From positions 62,001 through 126,000 of the forward strand of contig NZ_JAQRMY010000004.1 in assembly GCF_028613635.1 (NCBI RefSeq): DNA of 64,000 nucleotides, written 5' to 3'. The notes under the pieces are model-generated. The model was not told the origin of the DNA. It did no database searches and saw nothing but the letters and a program-made list of their open reading frames with translations. Shown piece by piece: positions 9,200 to 19,582 of the stretch. The DNA comes from Devosia sp. ZB163. Its GTDB lineage: Bacteria; Pseudomonadota; Alphaproteobacteria; Rhizobiales; Devosiaceae. The stretch's first letter is position 1; every line of letters starts with the position of its first letter. The position numbers were made by a program, and so were the translations under genes.

Positions 9200-9514
9200 A
9201 TGTTCATCCCGGGAATGCGCCTTCACGGATGGCCTATTGTGCTCGAACTGTTGAACAAGCCCTCGCGGACCAAGGCGCCGCAGCTATGCGGACTCACCGT
9301 GGGCGAAGTGATCGCCATGCTGGAGACGTTCGATCCTTCGGCGCCGCTGCTGGTGCGCGCCGAGAACGGCGGGTTCGAGGAAGTGCTCGGGTTCCGCACC
9401 ACGGGCGTGGCGCTCAACGTCAACACGGCGGAAGGCTTCGGCCCGCATGACCTGCCGGACCCCGGTGCGCGGCCGGATACGGTGGCCGTGGTGTTGCGCG
9501 CCCAGGCCGACTAA
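9200..9514 (+). CDS. Hypothetical protein
   Basis: A predicted protein of 104 residues, not recognised. The central part (GLTVGEVIAMLETFDPSAPLLVRAENGGFEEVLGFRTT) has regular alternating hydrophobicity and looks like a folded small domain. The true start may be one of the downstream codons. It lies 66 nt after the ADC/LuxR regulator on the same strand and may be co-transcribed. Its TAA overlaps the TAG of the convergent acetyltransferase gene. Confidence 0.6.
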   Translation: MFIPGMRLHGWPIVLELLNKPSRTKAPQLCGLTVGEVIAMLETFDPSAPLLVRAENGGFEEVLGFRTTGVALNVNTAEGFGPHDLPDPGARPDTVAVVLRAQAD

Positions 9515-9969
9515 AGCGCCAACTTGAAACCTTCGTGGCTCTTGCTGAAGCCCAGCCGCTCATAGAAGCGGTGGGCGTCGAGACGTTTCTTGTTCGACGT
9601 CAGCTGAACGATGCCGCAGCCGCGGGCGCGGGCCTGCTCGATCGCCCAGCCGATCATCTCGCTGCCAAGGCCGAGGTTGCGGTGGGTCGGGACGATGTGC
9701 ACGGCCTCGATGAGGCAGCGGAACTCGCCCAGGCGCGCGATCCCCGGGATGAAGGTCAGCTGCAGCGTGCCCACGCGCTTGCCCTCGTACTCTGCGATCA
9801 CCAGCGTCTGGTTGGGATCGGCCTCGATCGCGGCGAAGGCCGCGAGGTAGCGGGGGTGACTAGGCTGATCGGGGAGGTCGTTGGTGGGAACGACACTGTC
9901 CTCGACGATCAAGCCAACGATGAAACCAAGGTCGGCAGGTGTTGCGTCACGGAAGTTGAGCCGGCTCAC
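9511..9969 (-). CDS. GNAT family N-acetyltransferase
   Basis: A 152-residue single-domain acetyltransferase. It has the N-terminal FRDATPADLGFIVGL strand-helix, a central VGTLQLTFIPG, IEAVHIVPTHRNLGLGSEMIGWA carrying the acetyl-CoA pyrophosphate loop (R/Q-x-x-G-x-G/A variant NLGLG), and the C-terminal AHRFYERLGF. The layout matches small-molecule or antibiotic-type GNATs; the acceptor is unknown. Confidence 0.9.
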   Translation of the reverse strand: MSRLNFRDATPADLGFIVGLIVEDSVVPTNDLPDQPSHPRYLAAFAAIEADPNQTLVIAEYEGKRVGTLQLTFIPGIARLGEFRCLIEAVHIVPTHRNLGLGSEMIGWAIEQARARGCGIVQLTSNKKRLDAHRFYERLGFSKSHEGFKLAL

Positions 9970-10160
9970 GTCAGATCGTCCTCGAGGCCATCCATACGAA
10001 CGTCCCGACTAGCCGAGACGGGCGAGTCGAGGAAGCTGGACAACGGAGGCAGGGATGGGTGCCGCACAGCGTGACAGGGCTCGGCAGAAAGGTGTAGCCG
10101 GCGGTGGCTTGACCAAGTCTCGGGACTCCTCTCCCTACTGGTATGGAAGAGGTGCACACG

Positions 10161-11318
10161 ATGGACGCGAGACTACTTTGGCTGGCGCTGGGGGCTTTTG
10201 CCGGCAGCGTGGAGAGCTCGCTTGTTGTCCTCGTCATGCCCGATGTCGCCGCCGAGATGGGGATCAGCCTCTCCGAGGCAGGCCTGCTGATCTTCACCTA
10301 TTCGATTGCCTACGGGATCGGCACGCCGATCCTCGCGACCGTGCTGGGACATGTGGACCGGCGCACGGTGGTAGCGGGCGCCGAGTTCGTGTTCGGGACG
10401 ATGGCGGTGCTGTTCGGCCTGCTACCAGGTTATCTCCTGATGCTCGGGGCGCGCACCGTTCTCGCCTGCGGGGCGGGGCTATTCACTTCCACGGCGCAGT
10501 CGACGGCAGTAGCGCTGGCGGCTCCGGGCAAACGCGGGAGCGCGATCTCGACGGTGGTGATGGGCGGGTCGATAGCAGTGGCGCTGGGTGCGCCGCTGGC
10601 GTCGCTGGTTGCCAACTCGCTGGGCTGGCGCGTCGCCTATGTCGGGCTGGGCGTGATCGCCATCCTCGCGGCGGTGACGATGTGGCTGCGCCTGCCGGGC
10701 GATATCCACGGTGATGCCCGCTCGCTCCGGGAACGTCTCAGCGTGCTGAAGGTGCGGGGCGTGCCGACGACGCTGCTGACGTCGGGCCTCCTCATCATGG
10801 GGACCTTCATCTTCTTCAACTTCCTGGCGGCGATCACGACGGATTTCCTGGGGATCGATCGGTCGCTGATGCCGGTGGTGATGCTGGCCTTTGGCTGCGG
10901 GGCGATGCTGGGCGGTCACTTCGGCGGCTGGCTGGCCGACCGGTTCGGCGGCAAGCAGACGACGCTGATCATAATCGGCCTGATGATCGTGCTGCTTGCC
11001 GGCCTGCCGCTGCTGGCCCTGTTGCCGGATCCGGTCGTGGCGCCGGCCTTCTTTGGCTTCATGGCCGTCTACGGCGTCCTGTCCTGGGGCTTCATGCCGC
11101 CGCAACTCCATCGGCTGGCGGGGCTATCGGCCAAGTCGGTCCAGCTGTCGGCGGCGCTGAACCTCACGGCCATGAACCTCGGCGGCGCGCTGTCGGCCGT
11201 GATCGGCGGCGTGGTGCTCGATCTGTGGGGGCTCGCCTGGCTGGCCCCGGTCGGCGCGCTGGCCGCCGTACTGGCGCTCGTTACCGCTTGGATCGCTCCC
11301 GCGGGGAGCGATCACTAG
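10161..11318 (+). CDS. MFS transporter (AraJ/Bcr-like drug exporter type)
   Basis: A 385-residue permease with 12 hydrophobic segments. It has the MFS loop motif near GHVDRRTVV after helix 2 and WLADRFGGKQ between helices 6 and 8. The start at 10161 (MDARLLWLALG) is chosen because GGAAGAGG lies 7 nt upstream; the in-frame ATG at 10143 has no ribosome site. The layout suggests export of drugs, sugars or nucleosides, and the substrate is not determinable. Its stop shares CTAG with the convergent ABC permease. Confidence 0.9.
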   Translation: MDARLLWLALGAFAGSVESSLVVLVMPDVAAEMGISLSEAGLLIFTYSIAYGIGTPILATVLGHVDRRTVVAGAEFVFGTMAVLFGLLPGYLLMLGARTVLACGAGLFTSTAQSTAVALAAPGKRGSAISTVVMGGSIAVALGAPLASLVANSLGWRVAYVGLGVIAILAAVTMWLRLPGDIHGDARSLRERLSVLKVRGVPTTLLTSGLLIMGTFIFFNFLAAITTDFLGIDRSLMPVVMLAFGCGAMLGGHFGGWLADRFGGKQTTLIIIGLMIVLLAGLPLLALLPDPVVAPAFFGFMAVYGVLSWGFMPPQLHRLAGLSAKSVQLSAALNLTAMNLGGALSAVIGGVVLDLWGLAWLAPVGALAAVLALVTAWIAPAGSDH

Positions 11319-12849
11319 ACGCGCTTGCCCTTGGGGCTGAGGGCATAGGCTACGGCGAGCACCACGACCGCGAGGATGGCAGGCAGGGCCGCGATCCACT
11401 GGTTGCCCGCGGCGAGGACGGCGGCGCCGGCCCACATGATCGAGCTCAGCGCTTCCGAAATGGTTGCGGCGCGCGATGCCACCTGGCGGCGGCGGAACAT
11501 GGCGCGGCGCATGGGGACGCGGAACCAGAGCTGGATGGCGGTGGCCGACCCGGCCGAGATCGCGACGAACAGGCCGGTGATCGCGGCAAGCTCCACCGAG
11601 GCGATGGCGACGAATAGCAGGACGGGGCCGAAGACCACGGCGATCGAGACGAGGACCGCCTCGATCTTGGCGATAAGGACGGCGCGCGGATGGATCGGCG
11701 CCGTGACGACGAGATCGTGCGCGTCCTCGCCCGAGATCGCGAGCCAGGATAGGCCACCGGCGAGCTGGCCGGCGGCCATCACGATGACGGGGATGACCAC
11801 GACATAGGTGCCGGCGCTCTGGCCGTAGGAGACCCACAGGAACAGCGCTGGCGGAAAGAGGTAGAGGATCTGCATCAGCGTCTGGCTGAGCAGCCACGGG
11901 TCGCGGCGGAGCAGCTTCCATTCCTTGACGCGCAGCGCGTGGCGCTGGCTCGATTTGCGGAACGGGCGGGTCGAAGCGGACTGCTGCACGCGTGCGGCCG
12001 AGACGCCGGCCGCGGCAATGGCATGCCGGGCGAAGCTTCCGGACGTGGCGCGGATGACGAGAACCAGCGAGCCGAAGCCGATCAAGAGGACGAGCAGCAT
12101 TGCGGACAGACCGCCCATGGCGGCGCGGGCGGGCAGCCAGATCAGGCTTGATAGCTCGGGGGCGGCTGCGACGAACTCGGGCGACTGCATCACCGCATAG
12201 CGGTTCATGTTGCCGAGGCTGAGGATCGCGACGGCCTGGATGCCGATGACGAAGCCGGCGCCGACGATGCCAGCAATGATCTGTGCGACAAGACGCGTCC
12301 GGGCGGGGCCGATGGCGCGGAAGAGCCCGATGGTCACAAGCACGGAAAGGGTGGCGGCAAGAGCACCAAGGCCGGCGAGGACGCCGTAGGCGGCAAGCCA
12401 CCGGGCCCCGTCCTGAGCGATGAGGACGTTGATGATGGGGCTCGCAAGCAGGCAGGCGAGGAGCACCGTGCCGAAGGCAATCGCGCCGGTGCGGACCGCG
12501 AAGACGCTGGCGGAGGAGGCAGGCGAGGAGAGCAGCAGGTCGAGGTCGGAGCGGGAATAGTAGGCCCGGGTCACCGATTCCAGCGCTTGGCTGAGCATCA
12601 CAGTCCAGAACAGGAAACCTGTCCCGGTCACGGTGACGAGCGTCACCTTGTCGGTGGTGATGCCGTCCCTGATCCAGGGGCCAAGCAGGGCGGCCGCGAG
12701 AAGATGTAGCCCCAGGTAGAAGACCGCGAGCACGATGAAGAGGACGATGCCGCGGACCCGGCGGCCCGCCGTCATCATGGCCAGCCAGTCGCGCCAGGCG
12801 AGGCGGAACTCATGGGCGGCGAACCAGGGAAGCGTTGCGGGTGTGCTCA

Positions 12850-12850
<1 letters not shown>
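11315..12850 (-). CDS. ABC-2-type exporter, membrane subunit
   Basis: A 511-residue integral membrane protein with about 12 hydrophobic segments in two blocks, and SRSDLDLLLSSPASSASVFAVR and KEWKLLRRDPWLLSQ cytoplasmic stretches typical of ABC-2 permeases. Start codon and ATPase stop overlap as TGATG on the minus strand, so the two are translationally coupled and form one exporter. The cargo is unknown; such large two-domain permeases are often annotated only as ABC transporter permease. Confidence 0.88.
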
Positions 12851-13617
<767 letters not shown>

Positions 13618-13695
13618 GGTGGCCCCGCTGAAAACCCGAAGCGACACTAGCGGCGAGCCGTTGAGGCGGGCTGAAGCGGGCCGGTAAACGAACCG

Positions 13696-14463
13696 CTACT
13701 GCAAACCCACGGGATCGACGATACCGCCGGCGCAGCCGCCACTGGTGGGGCGGGCGGCGTTGATCAACTGGGGCAGGGTGTCCGCTTCGGTTCCCCAGAG
13801 GCCAATGGTGATCTCGGAGATGATCCGGCGGCTGCCATCATCCTCGCAGGCGACGCGGACCCGCTGCCCAGCGTCCCGGCCGAAGGACGCGTCGAAGGCG
13901 GCGCGGATCTGTGCCTGGGTCACGTGCTTGCCGATGTTGTCGGCGAAGAGATCGCGCACCTTCGAGGCGTTGAGCTCGGCGAGGAGCGCCGTCGAGGTTT
14001 CATAGTAGGCCGTAGCATCGCTGCCGAAGCAGGTGCCGTGCTTGGTCCATTCGTGGCGGTCGAGGTGGGACCGGGTGCCGGGCATGACTTCGTCCAGCTC
14101 GCTACGGAGGTCAGTCGGGAGCTTGACGGCAGGAAGCTCGGACCAGCGGCTGTCGCGGTCGAGGCGTTCGGTCGCCGGGCTGACACCACAATATTCCCCG
14201 CTCGGCCACAGGCCGTGCAGCGAGAAGTGGTTTGCGTCGAAGCGGGACTTGGTCTGCGACCGGCACTCGGGCCGATCGGCAGCGCCCTCGCAGAAGGCGG
14301 GCTGCCAGTTGACGGCGAGGATGAAGAAACGTTCGGAAGCGCTTGATCGCGGGCTCTGGGGCGGCGCGGCAGGCTCGGGGGTCGGTTCGGGTCGGAGCCA
14401 CAGGAAGGCTGCGCCGGCGAGGAGCAGGGTGAGGACGAGCAGCAGCGAGAGGCGGGCGTTCAT
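13696..14463 (-). CDS. Ribonuclease T2 family protein
   Basis: A 255-residue exported RNase. An N-terminal hydrophobic segment (about 5-24, signal peptide or anchor) and a proline-rich linker precede the catalytic domain. Both catalytic boxes are present: FSLHGLWPS (CAS-I) and HEWTKHGTC (CAS-II), each with its histidine, and several cysteines suit a periplasmic fold. RNase T2 enzymes cleave RNA through 2',3'-cyclic phosphates, so it may work with the periplasmic cyclic phosphodiesterase encoded at 16436-18406 to scavenge nucleotides. Confidence 0.92.
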   Translation of the reverse strand: MNARLSLLLVLTLLLAGAAFLWLRPEPTPEPAAPPQSPRSSASERFFILAVNWQPAFCEGAADRPECRSQTKSRFDANHFSLHGLWPSGEYCGVSPATERLDRDSRWSELPAVKLPTDLRSELDEVMPGTRSHLDRHEWTKHGTCFGSDATAYYETSTALLAELNASKVRDLFADNIGKHVTQAQIRAAFDASFGRDAGQRVRVACEDDGSRRIISEITIGLWGTEADTLPQLINAARPTSGGCAGGIVDPVGLQ

Positions 14464-14533
14464 GGGCTCGAGACGCGGATGTGATCGGGGTGCCGGGACT
14501 GTTCACCGGCAACGAAGCAGAGTTCCCGGGCGG

Positions 14534-15646
14534 TCAACGCTGGGTGATGTAGCCGTCGGGCACGCCCCTTGTGGAGAGGACGAACTGCCAAACCTGCAGA
14601 ACCTTGGCGCGGAAGCCGCCGGCGCAGCAGAGCAGGTAGTACTTCCAGAGGCGATAGAAGCGCTCCTCGGCCGGCGTCCGGTCCTTCTTCCAGTTGCGCT
14701 CGAAGTTCTCGTACCAGGCGACCAGCGTCTTGTCGTAGTGCGGGCCGATATTGTGCAGATCGATGACGGTGAAGAGCCCGTCGATGGCCTCGCCGATCTG
14801 TGCGACCGAGGGGATGACGCCGCCAGGGAAGATGTACTTTTCGAGCCAGGCCTCGATGGTCTCGGTCGACCACTGGCTGCCGATGGTGTGCATCATGAAC
14901 AACCCGTCGTCCTTGATGACCTGCCGGGCCTTCTCGAAATAGGCGCGATAGTTCTTGTGGCCGACATGCTCGAACATGCCCATCGAAACCGCATGGTCGG
15001 CCTTGCCGTCGAACTCGCGGTAGTCCTGGACGCGGAACTCGATGGGCAGGTTCCGGTAGCGCTCGCGGCCGTAGGCAGCCTGGTCGGGCGACACGGTTAC
15101 GCCGACGCAGCGGGCGCCGTATTTCTCGGCGGCAAAGCCCATGAAGGCGCCCCAGCCGCAGCCGATGTCCCAGACGAGCTGGCCGGGCCTGAGGCCGATC
15201 TTGCGGCAGACCATGTCGAGCTTGGCCTCCTGCGCCTCGTCGAGGTTGGTCACCCCTTCGGGCCAGTAGCCGCACGAGCCGGTCATGCGCTTGTCGAGCG
15301 AGGCCATGTAGGCCTCGGTTTCGCTGTAGTGAACCTCGGCCACGCGCCTCGAGCGCGAGATGTTCTGCATGTTGAGAAAGCGCGCCTGGACCACCTGCCA
15401 GACGAGGTTCGGCGTCGGCTTGATGGCTTCGGGGACCTTGGAGGTGAGGATCTTGTTGAAGAACTCGGCCATGTCTTCGACATCCCAGATGCCGTCCATG
15501 TAGGCCTCGCCGAGGCCGAGGGTGCCCTGGCCATAGAGGCGCTGCCAGAACTGATCGGAATGGATCTGAGGGTCCCAGGGCCGGGACCCGTTCAGCGTGA
15601 TATCCGCCTCCTTGAGGAGGACTTCCAATTGTGGGGTGGTACCCAT
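14534..15646 (-). CDS. cfa: Cyclopropane-fatty-acyl-phospholipid synthase
   Basis: A 370-residue SAM-dependent methyltransferase that methylenates cis-unsaturated acyl chains of membrane phospholipids. The SAM site is VWDIGCGWGAFMGFAA, followed by GVTVSPDQ, and the family block SMGMFEHVGHKNY and FIFPGG-like YIFPGGVIPS are present. The start at 15646 (MGTTPQLE) has an AGGGA ribosome site 6-7 nt upstream; an in-frame codon at 15712 is rejected. Family members also modify lipids in singlet-oxygen responses, which is relevant because the RpoE/ChrR module at 51-56 kb lacks its usual neighbouring Cfa-like gene. Confidence 0.93.
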   Translation of the reverse strand: MGTTPQLEVLLKEADITLNGSRPWDPQIHSDQFWQRLYGQGTLGLGEAYMDGIWDVEDMAEFFNKILTSKVPEAIKPTPNLVWQVVQARFLNMQNISRSRRVAEVHYSETEAYMASLDKRMTGSCGYWPEGVTNLDEAQEAKLDMVCRKIGLRPGQLVWDIGCGWGAFMGFAAEKYGARCVGVTVSPDQAAYGRERYRNLPIEFRVQDYREFDGKADHAVSMGMFEHVGHKNYRAYFEKARQVIKDDGLFMMHTIGSQWSTETIEAWLEKYIFPGGVIPSVAQIGEAIDGLFTVIDLHNIGPHYDKTLVAWYENFERNWKKDRTPAEERFYRLWKYYLLCCAGGFRAKVLQVWQFVLSTRGVPDGYITQR

Positions 15647-15750
15647 CGAATCCCTGCTCAACTGCCAAGCGACTAACAGCGCAAGCGAAATCCCGCCCCG
15701 TGACTTAGTCAAGGGGCCGGGGGTGCGAGGCTCGCAGCGTGCGTGTCAGG

Positions 15751-16257
15751 TCAGGCGCCGCGGGCCTCGCGCTCGAGGTCGGCAAGTTTCTCGACGCGGC
15801 GGCGGAAATGCTCCTCGGTCGAGAATTCGGCCGCGAGAAAGGCGCGCACCACGTCGGACGCGACCTGCGGGCCGACGATCCAGGCGCCGATGCAGAGCAC
15901 GTTGACGTCGTCGTGGATGACGCACTGGCGCGCGACGTAGGTGTCGGTGGCGACCGCGGCGCGGATGCCGTTGACCTTGTTGGCAGCGATGCAGGCGCCG
16001 GCGCCGGTGCCGCAGACGAGGACGACACGTTCGACGCGGCCGTCGAGGATGAGGCCCACGGCCTTGCGCGTGACATCGGGGAAATCCACCGGCTCGGTCG
16101 ACTCGGCGCCGAGGCTGATGACTTCGTCGCAATGCTCGGCGAGGAGGTCGCGGATGAAACCCTTCATCGGGAAGCCGGCGTGGTCGGATGCGACCCCGAT
16201 GGCGCGGCGGCGGGGGATGGCGAGACCATCCGCATGGCGGGCTTCAGTGTGCAGCAT
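15751..16257 (-). CDS. RpiB/LacA/LacB family sugar-phosphate isomerase
   Basis: A 168-residue isomerase of the RpiB fold. It has IGVASDHAGFPMK at the N-terminus, the catalytic-cysteine loop VCGTGAGACIAANKVNGIRAA and IHDDVNVLCIGAWIVG. RpiB enzymes interconvert ribose-5-phosphate and ribulose-5-phosphate; close relatives act on tetrose or other pentose phosphates (EryI/DerI), and the sequence does not decide. The start at 16257 is set by GGAGGAGA just upstream. A roughly 20-residue polar N-terminal extension precedes the usual start of the fold. Confidence 0.87.
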   Translation of the reverse strand: MLHTEARHADGLAIPRRRAIGVASDHAGFPMKGFIRDLLAEHCDEVISLGAESTEPVDFPDVTRKAVGLILDGRVERVVLVCGTGAGACIAANKVNGIRAAVATDTYVARQCVIHDDVNVLCIGAWIVGPQVASDVVRAFLAAEFSTEEHFRRRVEKLADLEREARGA

Positions 16258-16369
16258 GGGCGTCTCCTCCGCGCGTCGTTGGGCGACAAGGAGAGGGCAT
16301 AATGGGTTGTGCGGCAAGGGGGATTGCGCCCCCGGGATGGGGAGTGTGGGGCGGCTGCGGCGATCGCCG

Positions 16370-16410
16370 AACCACCCCCTCCCTCAATCCCTCCCCTCAA
16401 GGGGGAGGGA
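16370..16410. repeat. Intergenic palindromic repeat, C/G-rich
   Basis: A purine/pyrimidine-biased palindrome with a perfect 9-bp stem TCCCTCCCC / GGGGAGGGA (16388-16396 and 16402-16410), preceded by ACCACCCCCTCCCTCAA. It resembles the short C-rich palindromes scattered between genes of many Hyphomicrobiales. It sits between the RpiB start and the CpdB stop and may also end cpdB transcription. Confidence 0.55.
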
Positions 16411-16435
16411 AGCGTTTGCCGCCGGGTCAGTGCAT

Positions 16436-18406
16436 CTAGAGCGAGATGCGATAGACGCCGAAGCCGGCTTCGTCGGTGTCGCCGGTGGCCTCGATCTTGA
16501 CCGCGGTGACGTCGGCGAGGTGCTCGGCCGCCTTCGGGCCGGTCGTGAACAGCACGGTGGCTCCGATGGGGGCCAGGGACCAGTTGCTGTCGGCCTTGGG
16601 CTGGATGGTCTTCTGGTCGACGATGTAGCGCACGATGATGTCGCGGTTGGTATCGGGACCCTTGAAGACGATCTTTTCCGGATTGATGCCGGGGAACGTA
16701 CCGCCGCCGCCGGCGCGATAGTTGTTGGAGGCGACGACGAACTTCTGGGCCGGGTCGATCGGCTTGCCGTCGAACTGGAGGTCGACGATGCGGCTCCCGG
16801 TGTTGCCCAGGTCCTCACCCTTGGGGCCGTACTTGGACGGCTTGGTGAGGTCGATCTTGTAGGTCACACCGTCGATCACGTCGAAATTGTATGACGGGAA
16901 ATCCGGGTTGATCAGCGGAGCGTCGGCGGCGCCGGCTGCGACCTGGTTGAAGATGCCGGCCGAGCGGTCGAGCCAGTTCTGGACGTCCTGGCCGGTGACG
17001 ACCACGGCCTGGATGGTGTTGGGATAGAGGTAGAGGTCGGCGACGTTCTTGATCGCCACGGGGCCGACCGGCACGTCGGTGTAGTAGTCGGGGCCGCCAC
17101 GTCCGCCGGCCTTGAACGGGGCCGCGGCGGAGAGGATCGGCAGGGCCTCCCACTCGGTGCCCTTCATCATCTGCTCGAGGTACCACTTCTGGGCGATGTT
17201 CACGATCTGCACCGACGGGTCGTCGGCGACGAGCGCGAAGTAGGAGTGGAGCGGGGCAGCGGTCTCGCCGACGGCGCGGCGGACATAGGCGAGGGTTTCG
17301 TCGTGGTCGTCCTGCGCGGCGGCGAGGACGTTGGCGACGCTCTCGACCAGCGGCTTCACCTTGCCCTCGACGCGCTCGAAGATCGGGCGGGCTTCGGCGG
17401 TATGCGAGACGATCGACCACTTGCCATCATCGGCCTTCTCGAGGAGCAGGTCGATCAGGCCCATGTGCGAGCCCCAGAAGCCAGCCATCACGGCGGGCTT
17501 GCCGGCCAGCGTGCCGGCGGCGAGGTCCGCGCCTTCGACGCCCTCGAAGTCCTTGGAATTGGGGAAGACGAGGTGCTGGTGGCCGGTGACGATCACATCC
17601 ACGCCCTCGACCGCGGCGAGCTGGAGCGAGGCGTTCTCGCCGATGCCGATCTCGGGCGCGATGCCGGAGTGGGAGAGGGCGATGACGAGGTCGGCGCCTT
17701 CCTCCTTCATCTTCGGCACGTAAGCCTTGGCGGTCTCGACGATGTCGCGGGTGTTGACCTTGCCGGCGAGATGAGTGGCGTCCCAGGTCATGATCTGGGG
17801 CGGCACGAAGCCGATGAAGCCGAGCTTGATCGTGTGCTTGGCACCGGCGCCGTCGGTCACTTCTTTCTCGACGATCTTGTAGGGCGCGATGTAGGTGGCA
17901 TCGGCCAGCGGCTCCGCCCCGAGCTCGCCTTTGACGACGTTGGCCGACACGATCGGGAAGTTGGCGGCGGCTATTGCTGCGTCGAGGAATTCGAGGCCGT
18001 AGTTGAACTCATGGTTGCCGAGCGTGCCGGCTTCGTAGCCGAGGACGTTCATGGCCGCGATGATCGGGTGGGGCTCGTTGGTCAGGCCCTTCTCGTAGGC
18101 GATGTAGTCGCCCATCGGGTTGCCCTGGATGACGTCGCCGTTGTCGACGAGAACCGAATTGCCGGCCTCGGCGCGGATCGAGTCGATGATCGCGGCGGTA
18201 CGGGCGAGGCCGAGCGTGTCGTTGGGCGCGTCAGCGTAATAGTCATAGGGGAAGACCGCGACGTGCAGGTCGGTGGTCTCCATGATGCGAAGGTGAGCCT
18301 GGCCGGCCGCCGCCTGGACGGCAAACGGGTGCAGGACGACTGCGGCACCGAGCGTCGCCGAACCGGCGAGGAAGGCGCGGCGGGAAATACCATTGTAGTA
18401 ATTCAT
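16436..18406 (-). CDS. cpdB: Periplasmic 2',3'-cyclic-nucleotide 2'-phosphodiesterase / 3'-nucleotidase
   Basis: A 656-residue bifunctional enzyme. The N-terminus carries a Tat signal (SRRAFLAG), so it is exported folded. The metallophosphatase domain has [34 protein letters not shown] and [10 protein letters not shown]. The C-terminal 5'-nucleotidase-type domain has [14 protein letters not shown] and the substrate aromatic stack region [16 protein letters not shown]. It turns 2',3'-cyclic nucleotides, such as RNase T2 products, into nucleosides for uptake. Only the 90-nt RpiB spacing and a C-rich palindrome lie downstream. Confidence 0.94.
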   Translation of the reverse strand: MNYYNGISRRAFLAGSATLGAAVVLHPFAVQAAAGQAHLRIMETTDLHVAVFPYDYYADAPNDTLGLARTAAIIDSIRAEAGNSVLVDNGDVIQGNPMGDYIAYEKGLTNEPHPIIAAMNVLGYEAGTLGNHEFNYGLEFLDAAIAAANFPIVSANVVKGELGAEPLADATYIAPYKIVEKEVTDGAGAKHTIKLGFIGFVPPQIMTWDATHLAGKVNTRDIVETAKAYVPKMKEEGADLVIALSHSGIAPEIGIGENASLQLAAVEGVDVIVTGHQHLVFPNSKDFEGVEGADLAAGTLAGKPAVMAGFWGSHMGLIDLLLEKADDGKWSIVSHTAEARPIFERVEGKVKPLVESVANVLAAAQDDHDETLAYVRRAVGETAAPLHSYFALVADDPSVQIVNIAQKWYLEQMMKGTEWEALPILSAAAPFKAGGRGGPDYYTDVPVGPVAIKNVADLYLYPNTIQAVVVTGQDVQNWLDRSAGIFNQVAAGAADAPLINPDFPSYNFDVIDGVTYKIDLTKPSKYGPKGEDLGNTGSRIVDLQFDGKPIDPAQKFVVASNNYRAGGGGTFPGINPEKIVFKGPDTNRDIIVRYIVDQKTIQPKADSNWSLAPIGATVLFTTGPKAAEHLADVTAVKIEATGDTDEAGFGVYRISL

Positions 18407-18540
18407 GGTCGAAGTCTCCCTGAGCTAATGGATGCCAAAGGGACGGCCGCAACTGCCGTCGACCGCACGCAAACCCGGCGGCCTTCTCCTCTCCCGCCAG
18501 CGTGACGGTGCAATGACAGGCGGCGGCATCTGATGAGGTT

Positions 18541-18556
18541 TTGACCAACTGGTCAA
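18541..18556. promoter_or_regulatory. Candidate operator, TTGACCA-AC-TGGTCAA
   Basis: A 7-bp perfect inverted repeat with a 2-nt centre, in the 241-nt divergent gap between cpdB (start 18406) and the metallopeptidase gene (start 18648). Size and symmetry fit a dimeric repressor site (GntR- or TetR-like). No regulator gene is adjacent, so the binding protein is unknown. Confidence 0.4.
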
Positions 18557-18647
18557 CAATCAAGTTGGGACGAAGTTTCGATGGTGGAACCGGTTTGCCC
18601 GGCCGCAGCTTATTGATAGAATTCAGCCTCTATTGGAGAACACCCAG

Positions 18648-19562
18648 ATGAAGTGGCAAGGCCGCGAGCGTAGCTCGAACATCGAGGACCGGCGCAGCCA
18701 GGGCGGTATGGGCGGCGGATTTGGTCGCTCGGGCGGATTTGGCATTCCCGGAGGCGTCCGCTTGCCGACGGGCCGGGCTGGGGGCGGAGGCCTCGGGTTG
18801 CTCGGCATCATCGTTGTGCTGGGTATCATCTGGTTCGTCAGCGGTCAGAACCCGATCGACATCCTGACGGGTGGAGGCGGCGCCGTGGCGCCCTCCAGCC
18901 AGCAATGGTCGACTCCGTCCACGGCGGCGGGGGAAGACGAGCTGGCCGATTTCGTCGGTGTCGTCGTCAAGGACACCGAGAACCTCTGGGGTAAGGTCTT
19001 CCAGGAGAACAACCTGACCTACCGGCCACCCACAGTCGTCCTGTTCAGTGGCACGACCCAATCTGCATGCGGCGCGGCTCAGTCGGAGTCCGGGCCGTTC
19101 TATTGTCCCAACGACAAGAAGGTCTACATCGACCTGAGCTTCTACGACCAGTTGCGCCGGCAGTTCGGTGCGCCGGGCGACTTCGCCCAGGCCTATGTGA
19201 TCGCGCACGAGATCGGCCATGCGGTGCAGGACCAGACGGGCGTACTGCCCGAGTTCAACCGGGCCCGGGCGACCATGAGCCAGGAACAGCAGAACGCGTA
19301 CTCGGTGCGCGTGGAACTGCAGGCGGACTGCTATGCCGGCGTGTGGGCCAACTACGCCAACCGGCAGAACTATCTCGAGCAGGGTGACGTCGAGGAAGCG
19401 ATCAATGCCGCCAATGCCATCGGCGACGACACGCTGACGCGCGGGCAGGTTTCGTCGCGCAACTTCACCCACGGCACGTCCGAGCAGCGCATGGCGTGGC
19501 TGAAGCGCGGGATGCAGACTGGCGACGTGGGCCAGTGCGATACGTTCAACGCCAGCATCTAG
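18648..19562 (+). CDS. Neutral zinc metallopeptidase (YpfJ family)
   Basis: A 304-residue membrane-anchored peptidase. A glycine-rich cytoplasmic N-terminus leads to one transmembrane helix (about 50-66, LGLLGIIVVLGIIWFV), then the periplasmic domain with the zinc motif VIAHEIGHAVQ (His and Glu about 187-191) and the second-helix ligand block VELQADCYAGVW. ATG at 18648 with GGAG upstream is chosen; a TTG five codons earlier is unlikely. The substrate is unknown. It heads a three-gene run with a degenerate paralogue (20-nt gap) and a cupin (1-nt gap). Confidence 0.93.
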   Translation: MKWQGRERSSNIEDRRSQGGMGGGFGRSGGFGIPGGVRLPTGRAGGGGLGLLGIIVVLGIIWFVSGQNPIDILTGGGGAVAPSSQQWSTPSTAAGEDELADFVGVVVKDTENLWGKVFQENNLTYRPPTVVLFSGTTQSACGAAQSESGPFYCPNDKKVYIDLSFYDQLRRQFGAPGDFAQAYVIAHEIGHAVQDQTGVLPEFNRARATMSQEQQNAYSVRVELQADCYAGVWANYANRQNYLEQGDVEEAINAANAIGDDTLTRGQVSSRNFTHGTSEQRMAWLKRGMQTGDVGQCDTFNASI

Positions 19563-19582
19563 CTGACGCGAGGGAGAGAGAC

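Noticed and set aside
13761-13776. TTGATCAACTGG as an FNR-like site
   Set aside because: It lies inside the RNase T2 coding region and lacks the N4 spacing of a true FNR box.
17246-18505. A 419-residue plus-strand frame opposite cpdB
   Set aside because: Shadow of the conserved cpdB coding sequence; no ribosome site and no recognisable domain.
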